Assembly (NCBI GenBank): GCA_946007485.1
Contig: CAMGAM010000043.1
Span: forward strand, 1 to 9,076
Length of the DNA: 9,076 nt
From: an uncultured Mycoplasmatota bacterium
GTDB lineage: Bacteria > Bacillota_I > Bacilli_A > RF39 > UBA660
Reading direction: 5' to 3'
The position numbers and the translations under genes are program-made. The notes beneath the pieces were generated by a model that ran no database searches, was not told the DNA's origin, and saw nothing but the letters and a program-made list of their open reading frames with translations. Positions 1 through 5,858 of this stretch are shown piece by piece (positions within the stretch are counted from its first letter, which is position 1; every line of letters starts with the position of its first letter).

Positions 1-1040
1 ATATCGATAAAGCACCAGAAGAAAGAGAAAGAGGAATTACAATCAATACTGCTCATATCGAGTACAGTACTGAAAACAGACACTATGCACACGTTGACTG
101 TCCAGGACATGCTGACTATGTAAAAAACATGATTACTGGTGCAGCACAAATGGATGGAGCAATCTTAGTTATTGCTGCAACTGATGGACCAATGGCTCAA
201 ACTAGAGAGCATATCTTACTTGCTCGTCAAGTTGGAGTACCTAAAATGGTTGTATTCATGAATAAGTGTGATATGGTTGACGATGCTGAACTACTTGATT
301 TAGTAGAAATGGAAATTCGTGAACTATTAACTGAATATGGATATGATGGAGATAATACTCCAATAATTAGAGGTTCTGCTCTTAAAGCTCTTGAAGGAGA
401 TCCAGCTTGGACTTCTAAGATTGATGAATTAATGGATGCAGTTGATACTTGGATTCCTACACCTGAAAGAGATAATGACAAACCATTCTTAATGTCAATC
501 GAAGATGTATTCACTATCACAGGACGTGGAACTGTTGTTACTGGTCGTGTTGAAAGAGGACAATTAAAACTTAATGATGAAGTTGAAATCGTTGGACTTA
601 AAGATACTAAGAAGACTGTTGTTACTGGTATTGAAATGTTCAGAAAACAACTTGATTATGCTGAAGCAGGAGATAATGCTGGAGTTCTACTTCGTGGAAT
701 TTCTAGAGAAGAAGTTGAAAGAGGACAAGTACTTGCTAAACCAGGAAGTGTTCATCCACATAAGAAATTTAAAGCACAAGTTTATGTACTTTCTAAAGAA
801 GAAGGTGGAAGACATACTCCATTCTTTACAAACTACAGACCTCAATTCTATTTCAGAACAACTGATGTTACTGGTGTAATTACATTACCAGAAGGAACTG
901 AAATGGTTATGCCTGGAGATAATGTAACAATGACTGTTGAATTAATAGCTCCAATTGCTGTTGAAAACGGAACTAAGTTCTCTATCCGTGAAGGTGGAAG
1001 AACTGTTGGCGCTGGAACAGTATCTGAAATTATTGAATAA
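1..1040 (+). CDS. tuf: Elongation factor Tu, 5' end missing (partial at window edge)
   Basis: EF-Tu is the GTPase that delivers aminoacyl-tRNA to the ribosomal A site. The reading frame is already open at base 3 and gives 345 residues up to a TAA stop. About 48 N-terminal residues, including the P-loop GHVDHGKT, lie left of the window. Visible marks are the switch I segment RGITIN (visible residues 10-15), the G3 motif DCPGH (32-36), the G4 motif NKCD (87-90), a G5-like GSALKAL, and then beta-barrel domains II and III with the typical HTPFF and YRPQFYFRTTDVTG stretches. An internal ATG at 129 is not a start, because conserved EF-Tu sequence continues upstream of it. Codon choice is more mixed and less AT-biased than in the following genes, as expected for a highly expressed gene. 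A hairpin terminator follows 10 bases after the stop. Identity is essentially certain. Confidence 0.98.
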   Translation, partial: IDKAPEERERGITINTAHIEYSTENRHYAHVDCPGHADYVKNMITGAAQMDGAILVIAATDGPMAQTREHILLARQVGVPKMVVFMNKCDMVDDAELLDLVEMEIRELLTEYGYDGDNTPIIRGSALKALEGDPAWTSKIDELMDAVDTWIPTPERDNDKPFLMSIEDVFTITGRGTVVTGRVERGQLKLNDEVEIVGLKDTKKTVVTGIEMFRKQLDYAEAGDNAGVLLRGISREEVERGQVLAKPGSVHPHKKFKAQVYVLSKEEGGRHTPFFTNYRPQFYFRTTDVTGVITLPEGTEMVMPGDNVTMTVELIAPIAVENGTKFSIREGGRTVGAGTVSEIIE

Positions 1041-1050
1041 TTTAGAACTT

Positions 1051-1083
1051 AACTACTGGAATAAAATTTCGGTAGTTTTTCTT
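1051..1083 (+). terminator. Rho-independent terminator of tuf
   Basis: Bases 1051-1058 (AACTACTG) pair with 1070-1077 (CGGTAGTT). This gives an 8-bp stem with one G-U pair and an 11-base loop, running straight into TTTTT and CTTT. It lies 10 bases after the tuf stop codon, so transcription of the translation-factor unit should end here and the ABC gene downstream needs its own promoter. Confidence 0.85.
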
Positions 1084-1085
1084 TG

Positions 1086-1113
1086 CTTTATATCTTTAAT
1101 TTTAAGTTATTAT
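1086..1113. repeat. 28-bp direct repeat, copy 1 (left of the ABC gene)
   Basis: The 28 bases starting CTTTATATC and ending AAGTTATTAT are identical to 3152-3179. This copy begins 9 bases after the tuf terminator stem; the other begins 7 bases after the ABC stop codon. The two copies therefore bracket the ABC gene with its promoter in the same orientation, one unit being 2,066 bp. An exact 28-base match is unlikely by chance even in AT-rich DNA, though the sequence is of low complexity. No integrase or transposase is visible nearby. Confidence 0.8.
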
Positions 1114-1271
1114 TATTATGTTATATAAAAATGCAATTAAATGAAATAGTTTAGAACATTATATTTAATATAGTGTAGCCTCTTTTATTTATTTAAAGAT
1201 TATTATTTTTTACTTAATTAAACAATATATATTTTTCTATTTATATTATTGTATAAATTGAATAAGTTAGA

Positions 1272-1301
1272 TTGCACACAAAGTCTTTTGTATGATATAC
1301 T
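1272..1301 (+). promoter_or_regulatory. Predicted sigma-A promoter of the ABC transporter gene (extended -10)
   Basis: TTGCAC at 1272-1277 is a partial -35. After 18 bases comes TATACT at 1296-1301, preceded by TG at 1293-1294, which makes a good extended -10 (TGATATACT). Transcription would start near 1308, about 95 bases before the chosen ATG. The tuf terminator upstream means a promoter is needed in this gap, and this is the best candidate. Confidence 0.55.
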
Positions 1302-1404
1302 TATTATAGTAGTGATGATTTTTAATTAAGAATAATAAATATCAAGTTATTAATAAGATAATGCGTAAAATTATAATTATTTAAAATTAGTGGAGTTGGT
1401 AGCA

Positions 1405-3144
1405 ATGAAAGAATTATGGAATAATTTAAAATTTGCATGGTCATATGCTAAAGGGCAAAGAAAGCATATATGGATTATACTTTTTGCAAGTATATGTAGT
1501 ATTATTTTTAGTATTATAACGCCAATATTAAGTGCTAATATTATTATTTCTTTAACAGGTAATAATTATGTTCAGATAATTTTAATTGCATTAGCTTTAT
1601 TTATTGTTGATGCTTTTTCAAGTTTGATGCACTATTTATCTCGTATGAGTGCTATAAAAGTTTATAGAAATACACTATCGGTATTAGAAATAGATTTGGG
1701 TAGAAATGTTCTTAAATTAGAAAACGAATGTCTTGATAAAAATGGTAGTGGTGTGTTTATACAAAGATTAACAAATGATACTTCAAGAATTGCTGATGTT
1801 TTTCAAGCATTATTAGGGATGACATCAGATTTTATAAGATATGTTGGAATTCTTATTGCAATTTTTATTGTTAATAAACTAGTGTTTATATATATATTTA
1901 TTACTCTTATTGTATTATACATTATTGAAAATATAAGAACAAGGCAAAAAAGTGCTGATGATAAAATATCAAGAAAAGCTAGTGAAAAAGTATCAGGTTT
2001 TATTGGTGAATTGGTTCATGGTGCGAGAGATATAAAAATGTTAAATAGTGAAGACGATTTTTTAAGGGAACTGTCAAATAAAATAGATGATGCAAATTAT
2101 AAAAGAATGAAAATGCAAAAAACATCTTGGAATTATAAATTAGCATTGTGGGAAATTACCGGAGTATTTGAATTTATTTTAATTGTTTTGTTAGTTATAT
2201 TTATGCAACAAGAAATTATTATGCCTGCAATTGCATTAGTATTATATAATTATTGTAACAGTTTGTCTAATTCAGTTTATTTAATAGGAGATTTATTAGA
2301 TTATGTTAAAGATTTTAATTTATCTTGTAGAAGAATATATGCTATCATTAATAATGATGAATTTCAAAAAGAAAAATTTGGAACAAAACATTTAGATAAA
2401 ATAGATGGTAATTTTGAATTTAAAGATGTGACTTTTTCTTATAAAGATAAAAAAGTATTAAATAAACTTAGTTTTAAAATAAGTGCTAATGAAACAGTAG
2501 CTTTTGTAGGAAAAAGTGGTGCTGGTAAATCTACTATATTTAGTTTATTATGTAAAATGTATAATGTTGATGCTGGTAAAATTACAATAGATGGTATAGA
2601 TATCAATGAATTAGATAAAGATAGCATTAGAGGAAATATTACAATTATTTCTCAGAATCCTTATATTTTTAATATGAGTATTAAGGAAAATTTAAAACTT
2701 GTTAAATCAGATTTAACTGAAAAAGAAATGAAGGAAGCTTGTAAAATTGCTTGTTTAGATAGTTTTATTAAAGAACTTCCAGATGGGTATGATACTATTA
2801 TTGGTGAAGGTGGAGTTAATTTATCAGGTGGTCAAAAGCAAAGATTAGCAATCGCAAGGGCGTTAGTTCAAAAAACAGAAATTATTCTTTTTGATGAAGC
2901 AACTAGTGCATTGGATAATGAAACGCAAGAAAAAATACAAAAAGCAATAGAAAATATGAAAAATGAATATACAATTTTAATTATTGCGCATAGGTTGTCA
3001 ACGATAATTAATGCAGATAGAATATTATATTTAGATAATGGTAAAATAGAAGCAGAGGGAACACATAACTATTTATTGAAAAATTGTGAAAAATATAAAA
3101 AATTGTATGAATCAGAAATAACTAAAGATAAGTCAAATGAATAG
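1405..3144 (+). CDS. Type I ABC exporter half-transporter (fused membrane and ATPase domains)
   Basis: A 579-residue ATP-driven membrane exporter of the ABCB/MsbA-like kind. The N-terminal half carries about six membrane segments (roughly residues 21-43, 57-80, 139-158, 160-180, 245-270, 275-300). The nucleotide-binding domain runs from about 335 with Walker A GKSGAGKS (369-376), Q-loop Q417, signature LSGGQKQR (473-480), Walker B IILFDE (493-498), D-loop SALD and H-loop H529, all intact, so ATP hydrolysis is expected. There is no N-terminal C39 peptidase domain. The ATG at 1405 is chosen because GGAG (1392-1395) lies 9 bases upstream; a GTG at 1390 would add five residues but lacks a comparable site. 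No partner half-transporter is adjacent, so it is probably a homodimer or pairs with a distant gene. Substrate cannot be read from the sequence. The gene sits between exact 28-bp direct repeats, a hint of acquisition or rearrangement. Confidence 0.95.
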   Translation: MKELWNNLKFAWSYAKGQRKHIWIILFASICSIIFSIITPILSANIIISLTGNNYVQIILIALALFIVDAFSSLMHYLSRMSAIKVYRNTLSVLEIDLGRNVLKLENECLDKNGSGVFIQRLTNDTSRIADVFQALLGMTSDFIRYVGILIAIFIVNKLVFIYIFITLIVLYIIENIRTRQKSADDKISRKASEKVSGFIGELVHGARDIKMLNSEDDFLRELSNKIDDANYKRMKMQKTSWNYKLALWEITGVFEFILIVLLVIFMQQEIIMPAIALVLYNYCNSLSNSVYLIGDLLDYVKDFNLSCRRIYAIINNDEFQKEKFGTKHLDKIDGNFEFKDVTFSYKDKKVLNKLSFKISANETVAFVGKSGAGKSTIFSLLCKMYNVDAGKITIDGIDINELDKDSIRGNITIISQNPYIFNMSIKENLKLVKSDLTEKEMKEACKIACLDSFIKELPDGYDTIIGEGGVNLSGGQKQRLAIARALVQKTEIILFDEATSALDNETQEKIQKAIENMKNEYTILIIAHRLSTIINADRILYLDNGKIEAEGTHNYLLKNCEKYKKLYESEITKDKSNE

Positions 3145-3151
3145 ATATTTA

Positions 3152-3179
3152 CTTTATATCTTTAATTTTAAGTTATTAT
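3152..3179. repeat. 28-bp direct repeat, copy 2 (right of the ABC gene)
   Basis: Identical to 1086-1113. It begins 7 bases after the ABC stop codon and ends directly at the -10 region of the next gene. If the YugP-like gene were started at the ATG at 3137, the repeat would be coding; the much better start at 3206 leaves it intergenic, like copy 1. Joining the two copies would place the tuf terminator immediately in front of the YugP-like gene's promoter. Confidence 0.8.
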
Positions 3180-3180
3180 A

Positions 3181-3189
3181 TGATATATT
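3181..3189 (+). promoter_or_regulatory. Possible extended -10 promoter of the YugP-like gene
   Basis: TGATATATT is an extended -10 element (TG, one base, TATATT) with no clear -35; the 28-bp repeat occupies that position. The stretch 3179-3197 matches the ABC promoter stretch 1291-1309 at 17 of 19 positions. Transcription could start near 3196, leaving a very short leader before the ATG at 3206. Readthrough from the ABC gene is equally possible because no terminator lies between. Confidence 0.35.
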
Positions 3190-3205
3190 TATTCTAGGGG
3201 ATGAT

Positions 3206-3853
3206 ATGATGGAAATGTTTATGTATATAGCTAGTGGAATAATAATTATTCCTTTTATATGTTATGGTTTATTGATTATATTTAATAATAAAAAAATTAG
3301 TGAAGATAATGGTTTTAATATTACTAAAGATATAATATCAGAGTATGATAGTATTAATATTGTAGAAAATACGGGAATAATTACTTATTATAATCCTAAA
3401 AGAGGAGTAATTAGACTTAGTAGTAGATGTTATTATGGTAATAATTTAAGTTTAGTAGCAATTTCTTTATTAGAAGCAGGAATTTCAGTCGTTGATAAGC
3501 ATAAGAATAAATATCTTAATATCTTTAAAATAGTTTTTTCAAATATAAAATGGTTATATATTTTTCCAATTATTGTATCAATAATTAATATGATGACATA
3601 TACTGTAGGGGATGCTAAGTTAGGAATTATTTTAGTGGTTATAAGTACAGTTATAAGTTATATGTTTATTGCTATTTTGAGTGATGCATTTAATTGGATA
3701 GTGGATAATATAAAGAAAATTAAAGCAATATCTAAGGATAATAGAGATAAGGTTATTAATTATATTAATAATATTATTGGTTTAAATAAACTTATGTTTT
3801 TAGGAGAACTATTAGTAATTATTAGAATGGTGGCAGTACTTCTTTATAAATAA
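3206..3853 (+). CDS. YugP-family membrane protein with a destroyed zinc-protease site (pseudo-metallopeptidase)
   Basis: A 215-residue protein that I recognise as a homologue of the YugP / neutral zinc metallopeptidase family (Zn_peptidase_2). The order of landmarks matches the family: an N-terminal membrane helix (about 4-25), YNP (62-64) followed by VIRLS and YYG, the helix that normally carries HEAGH, two membrane helices (about 112-132 and 138-160), and a C-terminal helix (about 195-213). Length is also usual. Where active members have HEAGH this protein reads LEAGI (residues 89-93): both zinc histidines are gone, only the glutamate remains. The later EFDAS-type motif is reduced to LSDAF (D160 kept). 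It should therefore not be an active zinc protease and may act as a scaffold or regulator. The ATG at 3206 follows AGGGG (3196-3200) at 5 bases; the ATG at 3137 would overlap the ABC gene and lacks a site. No terminator separates it from either neighbour. Family call is from memory of the motif pattern. Confidence 0.75.
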   Translation: MMEMFMYIASGIIIIPFICYGLLIIFNNKKISEDNGFNITKDIISEYDSINIVENTGIITYYNPKRGVIRLSSRCYYGNNLSLVAISLLEAGISVVDKHKNKYLNIFKIVFSNIKWLYIFPIIVSIINMMTYTVGDAKLGIILVVISTVISYMFIAILSDAFNWIVDNIKKIKAISKDNRDKVINYINNIIGLNKLMFLGELLVIIRMVAVLLYK

Positions 3854-3901
3854 TAGAATAATATTTAGAAATAATAAACATATAATTTATCAGGTGATAA
3901 G

Positions 3902-5047
3902 ATGAAAAAAATATGTTTATTTTTGTTATTGTTTTTGATACCTTTTGTTGTAAAAGGAGAGGAACTTAATTTAGCGGAGAATGCAAAAAGTGCTATTTTG
4001 ATTGAGGCTTCTACTGGAGAGATTTTATATCAGAAAAATGCTAATGAGAGATTAGCACCAGCTTCGATGACTAAGATTATGTCTTTGATTTTAATAATGG
4101 AAAATATTGAAAATGGCAATTTGAAATGGAATGATATTGTTGTAGTATCTAAGAATGCTTCATCAATGGGAGGTAGTCAAATATTTCTTGAGGCTAATGA
4201 AATGATGACAGTTGAGGATTTAGTTAAGGGAATATGTATTGCTTCTGGAAATGATGCGACGGTAGCATTAGCGGAAAAAATTGCAGGAACAGAGAAAGCT
4301 TTTGTAAAACTCATGAATGATAAGGCAAAGAGTTTAGGACTTAAGAATACGAATTTTGTTAATGCTACAGGATTAGATGCTGAAGGACATTATTCAACAG
4401 CTAATGATATGTCAGTTATGGCTAGAGAGTTAGTTAAACATGAGAAAATATTAGAATTTTCTTCAATATATGAAGATTATTTGAGAAAGAATACAGCTAA
4501 GAGTTTTTGGTTAGTTAATACAAATAAACTAGTAAAATTTTATTCATATATCGATGGGCTTAAGACTGGATTTACCGATGATGCTGGATATTGTTTGACA
4601 GCTACAGGTAAGAAGAATAATATGAGACTCATTAGTGTAGTTATGGGAGAAGCAAGTATTGATAATAGGAGTACTGATACTTTGGCAATGCTTGATTATG
4701 GATTTAATATGTATAATATAGATATAGTAGTTAGTAAAGATAAGGAACTTGGTAATGTAAGTGTTAATTTAGGTGATAAAGAAAAAGTTTCAATTATTTC
4801 AGTTAATGATATAACTATTTTAAATAATAGTCAGAAAGAAAAAAGAAATATTACTTATGAAATGGATGTTAATAATATTAGTGCACCTGTTAAAAAAGGA
4901 GATATTGTAGGAGAGATAAAAGTATATGAAGATGGAAGATATCTTTATTCAGAAGATATTACAGTAGTAGAAGATATTGAGAAGGCAAATATATTTAAAA
5001 TATTTTTAAGAAATTTAAGAGATATTTTTAGTGTTAATATGGTATAA
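3902..5047 (+). CDS. D-alanyl-D-alanine carboxypeptidase, DacF/PBP5 type
   Basis: A 381-residue low-molecular-weight penicillin-binding protein that trims the terminal D-Ala from peptidoglycan pentapeptides outside the cell membrane. Residues 1-19 form a signal peptide. The peptidase S11 active site is complete: SMTK with S55 as nucleophile and K58, SGN at 115-117, and KTG at 221-223, followed by FTDDAGYCLTATG. A beta-rich C-terminal domain (about 265-355) and a terminal amphipathic segment (FKIFLRNLRDIFSV) fit membrane anchoring as in PBP5/DacF. The start is supported by AGGTGAT at 3892-3898. It begins 48 bases after the YugP-like gene without a terminator, and the next gene starts 20 bases after its stop, so these genes probably share transcripts. 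It could be named dacF or dacA; I leave the symbol blank because paralogues cannot be separated here. Confidence 0.95.
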   Translation: MKKICLFLLLFLIPFVVKGEELNLAENAKSAILIEASTGEILYQKNANERLAPASMTKIMSLILIMENIENGNLKWNDIVVVSKNASSMGGSQIFLEANEMMTVEDLVKGICIASGNDATVALAEKIAGTEKAFVKLMNDKAKSLGLKNTNFVNATGLDAEGHYSTANDMSVMARELVKHEKILEFSSIYEDYLRKNTAKSFWLVNTNKLVKFYSYIDGLKTGFTDDAGYCLTATGKKNNMRLISVVMGEASIDNRSTDTLAMLDYGFNMYNIDIVVSKDKELGNVSVNLGDKEKVSIISVNDITILNNSQKEKRNITYEMDVNNISAPVKKGDIVGEIKVYEDGRYLYSEDITVVEDIEKANIFKIFLRNLRDIFSVNMV

Positions 5048-5067
5048 TACTATATGAGGGTGATTGT

Positions 5068-5502
5068 ATGGAATGTTATATAGTAATAAATGGGGAAGAA
5101 TACTTAATACCTAGTGATGTTTTTTTAGCAAATGAAAGAATTATTTCTAAGTATATGTATAATAATAATGGAAAAAATTATTTAAATATTAATTTGATGA
5201 GAGAACATGGATTATTTGATGAGATAATTCATATATATCAAACGATTAAAAATTATATGGAAACTTATGCAATGAATATGGCAGCAATTGGAATGTTTTC
5301 AACAGCTGATTTAGAATTTGATCCACTGGTGTCTTTTATGAAAATAAAGCAGGAACTTAATGAAAATGAGAAAAAAATTAAGACGTCAGAAATAACTGAT
5401 GATGATAAATATAATTTAATATATGATGGATTAAGAAAATTACTTATGTTGAATGAACAGACGATTAAAAATGATGAATTTGAAGATAATAAAATTAGGT
5501 AG
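5068..5502 (+). CDS. Unrecognised 144-residue cytoplasmic protein
   Basis: I do not recognise this protein. It has no signal peptide or membrane segment, is rich in Asn, Lys, Glu and Ile, and has a C-terminal charged, probably helical part from about residue 95 (KIKQELNENEKKIK) after a more compact N-terminal part. The start is well supported by GAGGGTGAT (5056-5064) three bases before the ATG. It begins 20 bases after the carboxypeptidase gene and is very likely co-transcribed with it, which suggests, but does not show, a role tied to the envelope. Codon use and AT bias resemble its neighbours, so it looks like a genuine resident gene. A hairpin 35 bases after its stop, shared with the convergent gene, may end the unit. 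Confidence 0.8.
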   Translation: MECYIVINGEEYLIPSDVFLANERIISKYMYNNNGKNYLNINLMREHGLFDEIIHIYQTIKNYMETYAMNMAAIGMFSTADLEFDPLVSFMKIKQELNENEKKIKTSEITDDDKYNLIYDGLRKLLMLNEQTIKNDEFEDNKIR

Positions 5503-5529
5503 TAATACTTAATTTTATTTTATTATTTC

Positions 5530-5558
5530 ATAAAAAAATAGCTCATTTTAAGCTATTT
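5530..5558 (-). terminator. Terminator hairpin in the convergent gap, strongest for the minus-strand DUF378 gene
   Basis: Bases 5536-5543 (AAATAGCT) pair with 5551-5558 (AGCTATTT) around a 7-base loop. On the minus strand the stem is followed by a run of seven T residues, so it is a standard terminator for the DUF378 gene, whose stop codon lies inside the stem (5553-5555). On the + strand the following T tract is interrupted, so it probably ends the carboxypeptidase unit less efficiently. Confidence 0.75.
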
Positions 5559-5750
5559 ATCTAAATCTTTGGTAAGAATACCAATGTTTACTAAACCTGA
5601 TACCATCACTAGAACATAGACGATACGGGTAATTAGAGAGCCATCTCCAAGAAGATATTCAACTAAATTAAAGTTAAATAAACCTACTAATCCCCAGTTA
5701 AGGCATCCAATAATACTTAATACTAGTGTTGTTTTAAATAATGTATTCAT
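5553..5750 (-). CDS. DUF378 family small membrane protein (YuzA-like)
   Basis: A 65-residue integral membrane protein with two hydrophobic helices (about residues 6-26 and 41-58) and the family pattern GCLNWGLVGLFNFNLVEYL in the first half, the hallmark of DUF378 proteins such as Bacillus YuzA. The function of the family is not known. The ATG at 5750 is chosen because AAGGAGGAG lies four bases upstream, the strongest ribosome-binding site in the window; an upstream in-frame ATG at 5804 would add 18 residues unlike the family and place this site inside the gene. It is the only convincing minus-strand gene here, convergent with the 144-residue gene and divergent from the lipoprotein gene. Its stop codon is embedded in its terminator hairpin. 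Confidence 0.9.
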   Translation of the reverse strand: MNTLFKTTLVLSIIGCLNWGLVGLFNFNLVEYLLGDGSLITRIVYVLVMVSGLVNIGILTKDLDK

Positions 5751-5858
5751 AATCTCCTCCTTGATAATACTATTTTTAACAAAAATTATATAATTATTCA
5801 TCATAATAAGAAAATAATTCCATATAATTTACCATAAAGATAAAAAATGGGGTGAAGA
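5751..5858. promoter_or_regulatory. Divergent promoter region between the DUF378 and lipoprotein genes
   Basis: About 108 bases must drive two genes in opposite directions. TATAAT at 5823-5828 is a good -10 for the + strand lipoprotein gene, with a start near 5835 and a short leader, but no clear -35. The palindrome AATTATATAATT around 5784-5795 contains TATAAT on both strands; on the minus strand it is placed suitably for the DUF378 gene, again with a weak -35. Assignments are by position and consensus only. Confidence 0.4.

Larger units (their letters stand above)
1041..1404. other. Long AT-rich spacer between tuf and the ABC gene
   Basis: This spacer of about 360 bases has no credible gene on either strand. 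It holds, in order, the tuf terminator, the first copy of a 28-bp direct repeat (1086-1113), about 160 bases of low-complexity AT sequence in which I see no structured element, an extended -10 promoter (1272-1301), a leader of roughly 95 bases, and the ribosome-binding site of the ABC gene. It is by far the longest gap between genes in the 1-5502 block, which agrees with a recombination event on this side of the ABC gene. Confidence 0.7.

Noticed and set aside
1390..1404. GTG at 1390 as the start of the ABC gene
   Set aside because: The GGAG that serves as ribosome-binding site overlaps this codon and is spaced for the ATG at 1405.
1041..1404. CRISPR, tRNA or small RNA in the long tuf-ABC spacer
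   Set aside because: No spaced repeat series, cloverleaf or GC-containing hairpin other than the tuf terminator is visible; the rest is low-complexity AT sequence.
3137..3205. ATG at 3137 as the start of the YugP-like gene, overlapping the ABC stop
   Set aside because: It has no suitable ribosome-binding site, would make the 28-bp repeat coding, and adds 23 residues outside the family's normal N-terminal helix. The ATG at 3206 has AGGGG at ideal spacing.
3881..3886. TATAAT upstream of the carboxypeptidase gene as a promoter
   Set aside because: No -35 or TG extension is present, and transcription would begin inside the ribosome-binding site; readthrough from the preceding gene is simpler.
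5751..5804. Longer DUF378 frame starting at 5804 on the minus strand
   Set aside because: The extra 18 residues are unlike the family and the strong AAGGAGGAG site lies directly before the ATG at 5750.
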